This document shows, in pieces, positions 1 to 12,641 of a stretch of 64,000 nucleotides of DNA; the first letter of the stretch is position 1, and each line of letters begins with the position of its first letter. The notes under the pieces are model-generated. The model saw only the letters and a list, made by a program, of their open reading frames with translations. It was not told the origin of the DNA and ran no database searches. Both the position numbers and the translations under genes were made by a program. The stretch lies in NCBI GenBank assembly GCA_021234155.1, contig JAJEKV010000002.1:13739428-13803427 (forward strand), written 5' to 3'. This DNA is from Isoetes taiwanensis. Taxonomy: Eukaryota > Streptophyta > Lycopodiopsida > Isoetales > Isoetaceae.

Positions 1-53
1 GTAAGCCATGGAAGGGGATTTCGTATTTATCACGATGGGAGCATCGTATAGAT
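1..53 (+). mobile_element. Family-A LTR tail fragment
   Basis: These bases match the last ~80 bases of the complete family-A LTR that ends at 32416 (shared words include CATGGAAGG, GTATTTAT and ATGGGAGCATCGTATAGATT). The match stops at GTATAGATT, before the CGTCACA terminus, and repeat R1 follows directly. The same truncated tail precedes R1 at 33640, 35200 and 44740. Confidence 0.7.
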
Positions 54-1910
54 TAAGAAAAGACAACCATAATATTTGCATATAAAATTTGTAAACTAGC
101 GGCAAATGCATAGTTAAAGGCTTTTGAAGGTTTGTATCATGTTATATTATATTGAATGGTGAATGTCGATAGGGAGAATTATTTAGAACATGGTGATGGT
201 TTTAAAACTCTAAATGGTTATATGAAACATAGAGAAGTCTGAGATATTTGCAAAATTGCCTTTCATTTAAAACCATAGATCATTAGCTAAGACATGCATG
301 GTTTTATATACAGGTGCATCGAAACTTAGTGTTCTCGGTTGGAATTATCATCTGCGAGAAATTAACTTGGGGCTTTCCATGGTAATTCTTAATGGGTAAG
401 GTTGCCAAATTAAGTCGATCTACATTAAGAAAATAGTAATTTTGAATGTGAAGCAAAGTTGATGATGTCTGGGCGTTGATGAATGCCATTAAGATTAATT
501 TTGTAATATGTCATATAGCCTTAGTGTACTTGACGTGGTTGAAGGCATTTGTAGTTGTAACAATTTTACCGGCTTACATGCTACATGGTTCACGAGAAGC
601 GGGAACAGTTTCGATGGTGACTTATTTTCTGTTATCTAATACCTTCTACTAAAGGTTTGGGCATTCCTTGCAGCCACATTATGCTTCTCAAAGCGAATTT
701 TGGTGTGTTGCATTGAGATCTCTTTGCAATTTCTATAAACTTTTCAATTTGCATAAATAATATTCGAGAATCACTTTATATAGTGAATTTCCATATGCGC
801 TAGGTATTTGTTGAAGCTAATTATTATCAGTAGTTTTTGTGCCATGAAAAGAACAACATGTTGCCATGAAACTTAGCGATGTCAAAAATTACGTGAGACA
901 TTAACAAATCCAATCAAAACTTTTTACGACTTACGGTTGTTGGATTTAACACCTTTATTTTTCTCACGGATTTTTTATCATTGGTAAGAAAATCATGGTG
1001 AACAATTGAGTAGCCTCTCTCTAATTTTTGGATGCATTCGTTTCAAAAGAACGGCAACTTTGTCCCCTTATTCTTACCTCTTATAGTGTAAAAGCGCAGC
1101 TCATACCTTCTTCATAGTATACATCTTGTTTCATTGGGAGATACATAGCTAGTCTATTGACATGAAAACTGATGTATTTTATATGAAGAATTCTTCATGA
1201 TGCTTGAGAAGATGAAGTAAGCGTGCATTTAAACATGTTCAACCTCATGGTTTATGGTGGGTGCTTTCTAGGATGCACCATCACTTTCATGCGTCTAAGT
1301 TCATTGATCATGTCACGGGCCTTTATAGACATACTTGTAAAAATATTTAATGACCTTACCTCAACATTGATATAGCACTTGAAGTATAATGTTAGCTACG
1401 GATTATATGGCACAACCCAAATGCATTATTTTATTATATGGAAACTCAATTTTTGTGACCAAGTTCAAATATAAGATGCTTGTATTTAGGGAGGAATGTA
1501 AGCATGTCAAGCCATTGTAAGCATGTCAAGCCATGTTTTGGCGGTCCATTTCAATGGTGCCATAACAAATGTGTGTTCAGCATCCTAAGTGTTAATTGCT
1601 AGCGTGTTATTTGCAACTTGGACTGCGCCAACACTTAGGTGCATTATCTAAAAATACTATTGCTATAGGTGTGGCATTTAGTTTTTGCAGTGTGGGCACC
1701 ACAATTGCAACTATGTTCTTGGAAAATAATTACAAATCGGCTAAAGGCCAAGAATACATAGTAGGACATTGGCGACAGCCTTGGAAACCACCGTTACTAG
1801 TAGCATTTCAATTAGAACCTAAAGTTATGGAATTGATAATGCTTTTATCTTACAAGCAAATGAAACTGGCATTGCCTAAGATACCATCAAGTAGTCTAGG
1901 AGCACCATCG
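54..1910 (+). repeat. R1 repeat, most complete copy
   Basis: A 1.85-kb AT-rich repeat present again in part at 33690-34740, 35253-35289 plus 43260-44275, 44790-45831 and 47652-48475. This copy is contiguous through the point (1083/1084) where the 44.8-kb copy is interrupted by a Helitron-like insertion, so it represents the unoccupied site. No conserved coding frame is visible. A 105-codon ORF at 1596-1913 is not kept open in the 48-kb copy and resembles nothing I know. It could be a non-autonomous element or an LTR-internal segment. Confidence 0.75.
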
Positions 1911-4377
1911 TGACGCCCTATATTCTATATGATGCTCCCATCATATAATACGAAATTTCCTCTCATGATGCCGACTTTATCCGCCCCACTGACCACGATG
2001 GGCAAGTGTCCGTGAATGACACCTATGCGTCATTCGTCCCGTGCCTCTATGGGAACTCTATATAGCAGTAATCGCATACGCTACGTTGCCAGCACCGCAA
2101 CCAATACAAATAAGTTAATATTCCCACCACGGCGGCCCATCATCATCTCCATATACACAACACAAATACAAACATGAAACGCAACCACAAACAAGGCACC
2201 ACCCCGCCTCGCACTCAAGGGGGTCGACCGATGTGACTTCCTGCATCTATCACGATGTCTCATCGGATATGGGAAATCCCTCTTTCCATGGCGGTGACCA
2301 CATCACCGCAGAGCGTCCTCCCGGCTCACCCTCGAGCCAACCGACGGTCAAATGCTCAGGTGAAGGACACAGAGATTGATACGATTTCAATGTTTATGGG
2401 AAAAAGAAACTATTCAATAACATCTTATTGTATAACATGATCCGGTTACATCACATATGTCACAGACAAATACGTTGCTAAGCACGCTTAACCACCCAAC
2501 CGGGTCCACAAGGTTATGGCAGTGCAATGGCAACTGGTATGGCAAGCAATCTCTAGCTACTCCACGTAACTCTAGAGCAAAGACTGATAATCCACTTATC
2601 AGATAAGAAGGCTCCTCCCTCAATTCTTCATATTCACCTTTCACACAAGAAAGGAACTTGCTCTAATTCCATCTGTCAATCCCTTGTTACAAGGCGATGC
2701 TTTCTTATATCTTCGTTGCCTTTTTTTTGAAAAGGCAATTGCCCATAATAATATCTCCCCTTTTTTTGAGCGTCCACCCCTATAAGTATCTCGTTGTCCC
2801 TTTTTCTATACAAAGACAAGATGATGTCTTTAAAGTAAGCGTAGGACCATCTTTTAGTAAATTCCCTTTTGTCATAATAATAACCCATTGCTATTATTAT
2901 CTTGGCCCCCAAAAATATCCAACCTCTTTCCCATATAAAAGCAAGCGTAGGCCCTTTTTCAAGAGTTTCCCCCCCTTGCCTAATATTAGACAACGTCCCT
3001 TTATTAGGAAAGGCCCTTTTGTGTAAAATAGTCCCTTCTTTGTCTCCACGACCCCATCAATAATGTGATCTTCTTTTATAAACGTCCCTAGTGATGTGTA
3101 TCACCCCTTCCAATTTCCAATGGTTATACCTTGCCATCAAATGTTTGCCATACTTTGCCATATTTTGCCACGCCCCCATAACCCTGGCGCCGTGGACCAC
3201 TCCCCCGTGCTATGATACGAACTGATTCCGTATCAGTCCATCCCTTCTCAAAAAGAGATCGTCCGCGATCGTCCAAGCTCGCTCTAATTTGGGCCATCCC
3301 TTCTCAAGGCGGTTGTTCCACATCAACGTGCACCTAGGAGTTCCTAGACCCTGCGAACTCAAGAATGGTTATATAAGTTATTGTACTTCCACAGTACCTT
3401 ATACCCATTGGAACCTCCGCGTTTCCACTATTTTAGAGCCCTGCAAAACTCTAGAAGCAGTTATGGATATCCGCATACTTCCGCGGTACGATATATCCTT
3501 GCACCTCAGACATTATTATCTTCGTTTTCATTCATACTACTGATTGTATCTCGCGTCAAGATATCTCCACGATACCAATCCACCATGGATACACACAAGA
3601 AATAAAAATCTTATTCTCTATTCCGCATAAAGAGAATCAACTTACGAACTTTACCCATAAGTCTGTCCCATAGGAAACAATTTGAGATTCCGCATCCAAA
3701 TTTTAGCATCCATATCCTTGACAACTTGTCCAGAAGTTCCTTCCCAACGCAACACTAAGCAAACCTGCAAACAAGGTCAAGTGTTAATATGACTTCCAAA
3801 GTCAAATATTTATACCACGGCCAACCGGCCTCTCAGATCACCACGATCTGACTCTGCAATCCCAAGCAAGATGCTTTTTATTTATTCCATAATCCCCCAA
3901 AGGATCATAGGAATTTCCCCAATAACCCAAACTCGTTCCCAAATAAGTCGGTCCTCCCTATAACGAAAGCATTCTCCACGAAAGCACCGAACTTTTTCTC
4001 TTCTACTGCTACCGATGCTCAAGCCTCATTTATAGCAGTAATCACCAAATCCAATGTATTAGAATAATAGGCTTATTCATCAGGCACAAAATCCTTGTCC
4101 CAGAATTACGCAAATTCTTGGGGCTCTAGAATTCCCACCTTGGACGCCACGCTCCAAGATTCACCTGTTTAGCTATATGCTTAGCCCCCGACACTTCTTT
4201 GACACAGTTAAACCCATCTACACTTGCAGCACATGCTTGCAAGATTCTTGGTGTGTCGCAGTCCTTAGAACATACTACCACCATCAATTCCATCTTCTTT
4301 GATTCAAATCCAAAGTAGGAATACAAATCCCGGTGATGTTTCCATAGCCCATAGATTCCACAAGAATCGTAACTTCC

Positions 4378-4389
4378 GCTCTGATACCA
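4378..4389 (-). other. Primer-binding site (tRNA-iMet type)
   Basis: The minus strand reads TGGTATCAGAGC, the usual plant LTR-retrotransposon primer-binding sequence complementary to the 3' end of initiator methionine tRNA, 2 nt inside the LTR boundary at 4392. Confidence 0.8.
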
Positions 4390-4391
4390 CT

Positions 4392-4628
4392 TGATACAAT
4401 TCATAGTTTATGGGAAGCTAAACAACTGAACAACAGCATCTTATTTGAAGAACAAGATCCAAGAACATCATATATATCACAGACTAATACCTTGTGGACC
4501 CGGTTGGGTGGTTAAACGTGTTCCTCAATGTATTAGTCTGTGATATATATGATGTTCTTGGATCTTGTTCTTCAAATAAGATGCTGTTGTTCAGTTGTTT
4601 AGCTTCCCATAAACTATGAATTGTATCA
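4392..4628. repeat. 99-bp perfect inverted repeat (palindromic LTR)
   Basis: Bases 4392-4490 and 4530-4628 are exact reverse complements, 99 bp each, around a 39-nt spacer. The block coincides with the right LTR of the nested element. The left LTR has only one arm, followed by the spacer in the opposite orientation. Confidence 0.95.
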
Positions 4629-5107
4629 GAGATGTCATTCGTCCTGTGCCTTCTATGGGAATCCTATATAGCGAAAGCGTAAATGCAAGTTAACACCTGG
4701 CATACAATGCATCAAATAGTATGCCACCTCGAAGGGTGACCCACCCATCATCAATACGAATAAACATATGCAATGCATCAAATGGGGCTCTAAACCGTGC
4801 CTCGAGACTCGTGGACTAATCATGACAAAGGGCATTGGTCGGCATAGAACAATGACTAGGGTAGTCCACTCCATCCCCCCTCCTATGCACACACTTTCTG
4901 GCAGATAGGGTCGGAAATATGCTATGACGTGATTGTAGCCTTCCCAGACGCTAATCCATGGATTCACCCTATGAGACTACTGGGGTTATATCTCCCCGGT
5001 CCGATGAGGAAGGGAGAAAATGAATTCACTCCCAAAACATAATGATTCCATGGTTGGCTAGAGGATCGTGTAGGCAACTATGCATCCATACCTGACTTTA
5101 CCCCCCT

Positions 5108-6962
5108 CCCCCCAAAATCCATGGGCCACCCAAAACCCTGATTGAAGAATCTTTCTTACTGTTAATTCAGCGGAGAAATGGCCAGCTGCCACTCCTTGAC
5201 GTGCCTCATGTACAATATCTTGTGTTTCATGAGGTAAGACACACCTACATAACACAAAATCCTTCCCCTTTTTATACAATTGACCCGCAATCAAGGTATA
5301 TGGTTGAGCTTTTTGTTGAAACTTACGTTTTTGAACAACATTTAAATTTTCTGGAAACTTTCCCTTGGAAAGGTATTCTGCAATGCCACAATACCATGGT
5401 GGTATTGCATTAACGTGAAATAAGTTAACATCTGGTAAATCATCATATATTCCATTTGGCTCTTCACCATTCGATAATCTAGAGAGATGGTCTGGAATAG
5501 TGTGAGCAGTTCTTGGTTTAAGCACAACTTTAAAATTAAACTCTTGAAGGATTAATAACCAATGAGTGATTCTTCCTGTAGTGCATGGTTTGTTTATTAA
5601 GTATAGTAATGCTTGATGGTCGACAAAGAACACAAAGTAATTGCCTAAAAGATAATGTCGAAACTTTTGTACGGCAAAAACCATTGCAAGGCCTTCTCGT
5701 TCAGTAGTATTATAATTTCTTTCGGCCGCATTGAGCTGTTTGCTAGCAAAGTGAATAGAACGATCTATTTTTGAATCTTGCTGGGCTAGAACAGCACCAA
5801 CAGCCACCTTCGATGCATCCACGTGCACATGGAACTCATGATCCCAATTAGGAGTTATAAGTATAGGAGCTGATGTCATAGATGCCTTTATATTTTCAAA
5901 AGCTATTTGGCACGTAGGTGTCCATTCAAATTTGACCTTTAGACTTGCCAAAACATTCAAAGGTGTTGCTATATCGGCTAGGTTGTGACAAAACTTTCGG
6001 TAATAATTTGCCTTACCCAAAAATCTTTTCAATTCTGTGATATTTTTAGGAGGGGGCAAGTCATGAACCACTTGTACTTTACTCGGATCTGTAAGCAATC
6101 CATCTTTGCTCACAATATGGCCTAAAAGCATTCCATGCGTGACTAAAAATGTACACTTTTCTGGGTTGAGGGATACACCATATCTTCGACATCTCTCAAA
6201 ACACAATTCTAATTTAGACAAATGATCTTTGAGACATGTGAAGATTGTGAAATCATCCAAGAAAATTTCAATAAAATTTCCAATGTACTTCTTGAAAACT
6301 GTGAGCATTACTCTCTGAAATAACGATGGTGCATTACTAAGGCCAAAAGGCATTACCTTGTATGCATAAGTCCCAAACTGGGTTATAAACGTGGTTTTCA
6401 ACTGGTCATCAGGGTGTATTTTTATCTGATTATAACCACTAAAACTGTCCATGAATGAGTAGCATTCATGGCCTGCCACTTTTTCAAACACCTGATCAGT
6501 AAAAGGAAGGGGAAAATAATCCTTATCTGTGGCATCATTTAACTTATGGAAGTCAACACAAACTCGTAACTTCCCATTCTTCTTCTTAACAACCACTATA
6601 GAGGAAACCCATTCACTAGTTTCCACCTCAAATATAAATCCAGCTTGTAAAAGCTTTTGAATCTCTTCCTTAACACTTAAGGCAAAGTTTGGATTCATTC
6701 TGTAAGCTCTCTGATATACTGGCTTTGCATGTGGAATCAAAGAAATCCTCATAAGACAAACATCAGGGTGAATTCCTCTGAGATTTGTGTAACTCCATGC
6801 AAATACATCTTTATATTGATGGAACAACTTTATGGCAGACCCTCGTATATCCGATGGCAAATTTTTGCCCAAATATACAACTTGGGGCTTATCTAAAGAC
6901 CCTAAGTTTATTTCTTCCACTTCTGGCGTGCCTAAATAAGGAATTATATTATTCCTTTGCAA
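5108..6962 (-). pseudogene. Ty3/gypsy pol remnant: RT, RNase H, start of integrase
   Basis: A 618-codon stretch reads as gypsy-type reverse transcriptase and RNase H. Visible RT motifs are MDSFSGYNQIKIHPDD (about residues 171-186), VMPFGLSNAP (about 203-212) and the catalytic FLDDF box (234-238, D236 and D237). RNase H acidic residues fit D382, E421/E423 and D448, followed by DHLSRL. The integrase zinc-finger start (VHEARQGVAAGHFSAELT) follows, and homology ends at ~5108 where the reverse family-A LTR begins. FLDDF is common in the Athila-like gypsy lineage, but the lineage assignment is tentative. Upstream frames hold protease with two frameshifts, so the element cannot make Gag-Pol from one frame. 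Confidence 0.9.
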
Positions 6963-8125
6963 CGTATGAGCTGGTTGGGGTTGTAAAACTGCATTTCCTT
7001 GCTGTACTTCTGTAAATCAGCAGGGTAATCCATTGCTTGTTCCACCATGAAACAAGTTGCAAAATCCATTTGATATTCCTCGAACACGTCAATGTTGTAA
7101 AAGTCTTCTTCCTCATCTTCTTCTTCATAAACACCCTTCTCATCGTCACTATCTGAAAATACAATTTCTTCCTTTGAGATTGTTACGGATCCCGAAGGCA
7201 AATTAATCTTGGCTAATATGCCTTGGTTAGATAAAGTAAGGATGTCTGTTGACCAATCATGTACGGCTTTAGAAGCACGCAACCATGGCCTTCCTAAAAG
7301 CAATTGATAATCAGTAGCTTTAGGTTGTGTTTCTAACAAAACGTAAATCTCCTATAGAAAATGGAACATTCCTCAATATCCCTACTGGTGAAACCTTCCT
7401 ATGATCAGCCATTTTAACATCGAAAGGAGCTTTATGCAGTTCATTCAATCTTAACCTTTTGTGCAATGCATTCGTCATAATATTCACACCTGCACCACCA
7501 TCCACAGGAACTTTTGGAATTTCTATTCCCTTAAGAAGAACGGTGACCACTGAGTTTAGTTTATCAGCTGATTCAGTCTTATAGACAGCAACCACGTTGT
7601 GAGAGATAAGCTCTTCTGGTATTCCCAAATCCATTACGTACTTTCCTAATACAACAAGAGGAATGGGGATTGTCATCTTTTGTATTTCCTGGTTTAACTT
7701 AATGATGTCTTCCTCTACACCATCAACATTTTTTATTTCCTTAAAGCCAGGAAAGTATTTAGTCACCACTTTCAATGGAGTCTGAACCACCAAGTTTTGC
7801 ATTATACTGCTATGCAAGCCAAGTGTTTCATCATCAAGATTTCCTTTTTGAATATCTTGAATCTTATTTCTAACCTCATTATAAATCTCTTGTTCCATGG
7901 ATTGCAATTTAGAATGCATCTCTTTTACGGTTTTGATTTCTTGTGCAACTTTCTTTTGCACCAAGGAATCTATTTCTAGTTGCTTACTCTTTTCGGCAGC
8001 CAAAATTCTCATAACCACTGCAGCTCTCTTGACTGCAAGGTCCAAACTATCTGGAGCATCTAGCTCCAGTTGTTGTTTTATGCGAGTTGGAAATCCATCA
8101 ATGAACCAGACCACAAAACTTCTCT
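6944..8125 (-). pseudogene. Ty3/gypsy protease region and gag C-terminus remnant
   Basis: Two overlapping frames (8114-7320 and 7339-6944) together encode the segment before RT. The aspartic-protease active site reads VPVDGGAGVNIM (DGG in place of the usual DSG/DTG) about 200 residues into the first frame. The second frame has YQLLLGRPWL, typical of the protease/RT linker of plant gypsy elements, then a run of acidic residues. The frame changes near 7330 and 6950 are disabling. Upstream of ~8125 no further gag is found, so the 5' part is missing. Confidence 0.8.
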
Positions 8126-8758
8126 CTTATATTACGTAATTTTCAAAAATGGTACAAAAGAGGACATAAGTCCCAAAATGAAAAGTCATGTCTCAAAAGA
8201 CATGTACAATAGTATAAATACAGTATATTGTGTATTCCTACCATGATCATGGTTTCTTACATTACTCTAGAATTGCAGCAAACGTTGCACCATGGGTTAG
8301 GCAACCCTGCTAAATATTCGAAGAATTTCCAGCAAACAATGGTTTACGAACTTGAAATATCCAACTATTTGAGGAACCATTAAAAAAATTTGCAAAACCA
8401 GCAACTTCTATAATGTGGCCGAAATCACAAAACGTGCATTTATTACGTAAGATTGTCTAACTTTTTTTACTGTATCCGTATAATAGTAAAAGCTGATGGT
8501 GGCATGCTGGATTCGAAATATGAGCATCTAGCCCCCCGGTTGTGGAGAACGGATGGTGCATTGTTGCAGATAGCGATCCTTCACATGGGTTATTATTCTT
8601 GGACTATGTAGGTGCCGGATCATATGTTTTTGCTGTGTCGCGTGCAAAATTTTGCATTTCTGCTGTGTTTGAAAAATTATCTCAGGTTGTTCCTTTGCTC
8701 CGTCGGCTAAGCCTGAGGTAGACTCTTATGCTGGTTTTTTTGTTTTGTCTGTGTCAAT
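8126..8758. other. No gene recognised
   Basis: AT-rich sequence between the truncated gypsy remnant and unidentified broken ORFs. A short TATTACGTAA-like word occurs near both edges (about 8130 and 8437), which could mark a small insertion, but no terminal repeats were convincing. Confidence 0.4.
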
Positions 8759-10202
8759 ATGTTTTTGAAGAAGGTGGCTAGGAGAGGTAAGGGAATAGGC
8801 GGATCCGTGCCTCCATCTTTGAGCTCTTTGCAAATTGGAGGCTCTTCTGGAAGGCCTCAAATTGGAGGTTCTTCTGGCGGGGCTTCTTTTGGACAAGATC
8901 GGACTGCCATCGATGTTAGTGTGACATTGGGGCTTTCTGGTCATGATGTTCCTATGAGTTTTAATGATGCCATGATTGGGTTTTGTAATAGGAGATGTTT
9001 GTTTGGGGCAGGAGCATTAGAGCATGGTGCTACCATGGATCATTTGCATTGCCAGACCATTTCAAGACTCCAAGGGCCATGAATGATGCTATTAAGAAGG
9101 ATTTCAATTGGCCTTCAAAACCCCCGGGTGTTCTATTGGTTTGTAAGGCTCTAAAGAATAACCGTCTTCATTGTTTTGCGGGCATGGTTGGTTAGTGTAT
9201 GAAAGATATTGGTGAGGTTCATCATGCCTGCCATCTCCATAACATCATTGAATCTGTTATTGAAAAAGGGAAGGACTTATAGTTAAGGTGGGGGGCTGGT
9301 GACACCAAGAGTCTTGTTGTTTTAGACAACAAAAATCTCTTGAGTAGGGCAGCTCACTTTGTGAACTATCATGGTAATTGGAGGTTGACTGCTACTTTGA
9401 CATGTACCTTAGGATGATTAAATCTAGAAAATTCACCTTGTCTAGTTCATGGATAATTCCTTCTAATACTGCTCATATTAATGAGCATAAAGTTAGAGCC
9501 ATTGGAGTCTTATTGAATCCTAATCGCTACATGCCTTTTGATATCAGGACGATACTATTTGGGTTACCTGCACGGTTTGTGCCTGTTGAAAGAAATGGTC
9601 TTGGCCGTAGACGATATTGGGATGATAGTATTCCTAGTGATGAGGAAGATGTGAATTTTCAAGATATAAATGACCCTAGTTTTAGCTCTTATGTGGTTAT
9701 CCTGGAGCCTGATGTGGATTATATCCCCATCCACACGGGGTGATCATATGATGGCTACCGGTTGAGAAAAGTTTGTCGTGGTTTATTATACAAAAAGTTT
9801 CTTGGTTTTACCTTTTGTATATTAATACGGTTGTAGGGAGGTGATGGAGAATGGTTCGTGATCCGCGATGGTGGTGGTGTGAACCATCCAGTTTTATCCT
9901 TGCCCTCTTCATTGATTACATCAGAGATTGATGCTTCTCATCCAGATCCTATTGTGTATCCAGCTGAGCTAGAAGAGGTTTTCTCTGTTCAGGAGTTGGT
10001 TGCTAATGTGGTGCAAATAGGTACGGAGGTCCATCAGATAGCATCATCACTTCGTATCCTGAGGCAGCAGCTTAGTGCATTCTTTGTTTCTATTGATAAT
10101 GCTATATCTAGTGTGGAATGGGATGCTAGTTTCAGAGTTATATACTTTGCGGTCTCATATGGGTCTTGCAAAAAAAGCTTTGGTAATCCGGAGATTCGCT
10201 AG
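8759..10202 (+). pseudogene. Unrecognised broken coding region
   Basis: Successive plus-strand frames (8759-9082, 8995-9195, 9378-9743, 9858-10202) look like one decayed protein with frameshifts. It starts with a basic, Gly/Ser-rich segment (SSLQIGGSSGRPQIGGSSGG), has a middle part with segments such as LRWGAGDTKSLVVLDNK, then an acidic stretch (DDSIPSDEEDVNFQDIND). The last piece is amphipathic and helical (VQELVANVVQIGTEVHQIASS). No catalytic motif is visible. It could be an ORF1/gag-like protein of a retroelement, but I do not recognise the family. Confidence 0.4.
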
Positions 10203-12640
10203 GTGGATGTTGTTATTAGGCATATGCAACCTGGGCCAGCCATGAACTAGTGTTTGAAATGTATTTTGCTTTTCGTGATTTTGTATTTCCATGTAAATTT
10301 TTGAGCTTTTTATGTTTTGGACATACGGTTCAGTTCTCGCAGGAGCACATAGATATTGGAGGGCTCAACTTGGTTGCTGAATTGGTTGTAAGTACAAGAT
10401 TTAGAATTTGAATTGTTTTATCATTCATATATAAAGCAGAGTCCTTTTTCATACTTTTCCTATTTATTTGATGCTATTTGTTTGAGACAAGCTCCGGCCC
10501 GACATGCGTGGTGCTTTGAAAAATAGTCTCTCAAGAAATCCCCGCCAAAACGCTTCGTTCCTTTCTACCCTTATGCGGTGAATGGGTGTCCTCGGTCTTC
10601 GACCGGAGGTTCATCGCAACAACTCTTCGGCCCATTTTGAAAGTGGTTCATTTTGGTGCGACCTTAGAAGACGTTCCCTTTTATGATTTGGATTATGCCA
10701 CAACTCAAAGCGCAATCCGCAGAGCTTTATTAGTTCGCATTCTCAAGGCATTCAAAATTGGGGCCCCAAATCCGGCGCCACCCAGTTTAGGCCCTCTTCT
10801 TAAAACCCGGCGGTTGAGCGACAAGCAATGCGGCGGCAATGTGGTAGTAGCGGCGAAATGGATTCTCAATACGGTGACGAGAAGTTAAGAAACGTGGAAC
10901 TTTGAGAAAAACAAACTGGCTGAGACAGATGGGGCAGCCGTGGATTCTCAACAGCAGCAGGATTCTCAACAAATCCCCTGCTCTCGTTGTTCAGGTAGCC
11001 TTTTGGGTTTTTTTTTTCCTTTGGGTTCAAGTTGCAATGGCTCTCTCTCTTCAAAAAGGGGCAAAAGCGGGGGATTGATTTACGGCTTGGGAGTGTCTAA
11101 ATCAACCTAAACACCTTGCAGAGGCGCCGTATTCTCAACTATTTCGATCTTGGGCTTCTTCAAAGCAGGCTCAGGAATGGGCTCTAAGCCATTCTTGAAG
11201 CGGATACACTTCTAAGCTTAGTATTCCGGTAAATCCGTTGAAGGACATCCTGAGGCAGAAATTTGCAGACGGAGACTAAGAGTACCTCCTCATGGCTATG
11301 GCTATGGCAATCACTTCCAGGTGGGAGCTCACTTCCGGCGGCGCCCATGGCCGGAGTTAATGTAGTAAGGGCAAAAGCAGTTGCCCATATGCTTTATCTT
11401 AAGAAACAACTCACAGATTGCATTTGAATGCTATGCCAGCCATAGCCATAATCTGGATAGCTTTCCTCGTCCCAATAAATTACTATATTGTATTGCAGCT
11501 ACAGACCCAATTTGCGAAATCTTTGCCGAATCATTCGTAGATCTGAAATTTCGAACTGGGTTTAATGCACTAATAAGGATTTCAATCAATCTTGTCGATA
11601 AGGGGTGAAATTTTTTTCACAAGGATTGCGAGTAACTTCTACCCACCTAAGCTCCGAAAGGGTCTATTGATCCAAATTTATGGATCTAGGCTTGTTTTAA
11701 GTGGAAAAGGTAAGGCCGGGTCCAGGTTCACACATGCAATCCGGTACGGCGTAAAATTTGAATGACATTAGAATATGGTCTATAGGCGTGCTTGGTAATG
11801 ACGAACATGCATAATTCAGCAACAGAAAGCTTCGACCATAAAAGCGTCCTTAACGGGGAAGGAAAAACAAGCATTTCCATAGCACACTGTTTCTTATTAT
11901 ATAGCATTTTTTGGCGAGGAGAAAGCGGTCCTAGCCCATGCATTGTACCCATCTCTTTTTTTCGCCGGGGCATCCCCTGACTAACAAGGGTCCAAATTCT
12001 CTCTCCTATTTCCTTGGGTTTAATCTCCGCCGTTAGATTAATACACTTTGTATTTAAATGATGTATTTGATGCCTATACTGGAACGTATAATATGGGCTG
12101 GTTTACGGTTGTAGCATCCCGAACAGTGGCGACAATATCTTAACAGTTGGAAATTTGTTTATGCGTATGGTATTATAACAAAGCATTCTACGTGGCGATG
12201 CCGCGAAAACAGTAGTTGGATTTATTAGCGGCACTGTTTGGGAGATTCTTTTTAAAGCGCTTCTTTTGTTCTTAGGATTATCATCCGGGCAACCCCAAAT
12301 CTTGAAGCCCGGCATATGGATTAAGTCATCTTCATCTTGGAGCCCGCATATGGATTAAGTCATCTTCATCTTTTGCATACACACCTGCAGATGACAGGCC
12401 AAACAGATGAAAAGAGTTTGTTTTAGGCCCTTATAGAATTGTGACTATCAGTAATAATGAAGTTGGTATTAATTTTTTGTTCTGAACTTAGATTCTTTTG
12501 ATTTAATACAAAACATCTTTCGTAACGAGTCGTTATGGTCAATATTCTTCTATCGTGCGGGCACTGAACACAAGACAAAAAAATGCAGATTCAAATTCTG
12601 CATGTTCTAGCATGTATAGACGCGTTGGGGAAGAGAAACG
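10203..12640. other. No gene recognised; one short tandem duplication
   Basis: No protein family is visible. An ORF at 10586-10888 (100 codons) has a protein-like composition but no recognisable motif. A two-copy tandem duplication (period 34 bp) lies at about 12306-12372, built on CATATGGATTAAGTCATCTT. Part of this stretch may be the body of a Helitron-like element ending at 12676. Confidence 0.4.
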
Positions 12641-12641
12641 T

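Larger units (their letters stand above)
2377..4628 (-). mobile_element. Small non-autonomous LTR element nested in family-A LTR
   Basis: The element begins TGATAC and ends GTATCA, and is flanked by the 5-bp direct repeat GAGAT (2372-2376 and 4629-4633), as expected for LTR integration. A primer-binding site complementary to initiator-Met tRNA (GCTCTGATACCA on the plus strand, 4378-4389) lies 2 nt from the right LTR (4392-4628), placing the element on the minus strand. The left LTR is older-looking and alignable over about 2377-2511. The interior carries no recognisable gag or pol; 2640-3060 is T- and C-rich low-complexity sequence. It fits the TRIM/LARD class of non-autonomous elements. Confidence 0.7.
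1911..5107 (-). mobile_element. Family-A LTR, reverse orientation, interrupted
   Basis: Bases 1911-2371 and 4634-5107 together read as the reverse complement of the family-A LTR seen complete at 27299-32416. Matches include GTGACGC at 1912 (LTR end), the CATTCGTCC...CTATGGGAA block near 2032 and 4638, and the CTCCCCGGTCCGATGAGG block near 4997. The two halves are separated by a nested element at 2377-4628. The right limit near 5107 is where similarity ends and the gypsy integrase frame begins, so this LTR truncates the gypsy remnant. Confidence 0.7.

Noticed and set aside
1596-1913. 105-codon ORF at the end of R1 copy 1
   Set aside because: No motif, and the frame is broken by indels in the 48-kb copy; treated as non-coding repeat.
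2676-3026. Overlapping ORFs on both strands in the T/C-rich stretch
   Set aside because: Low-complexity composition keeps several frames open; no protein features.
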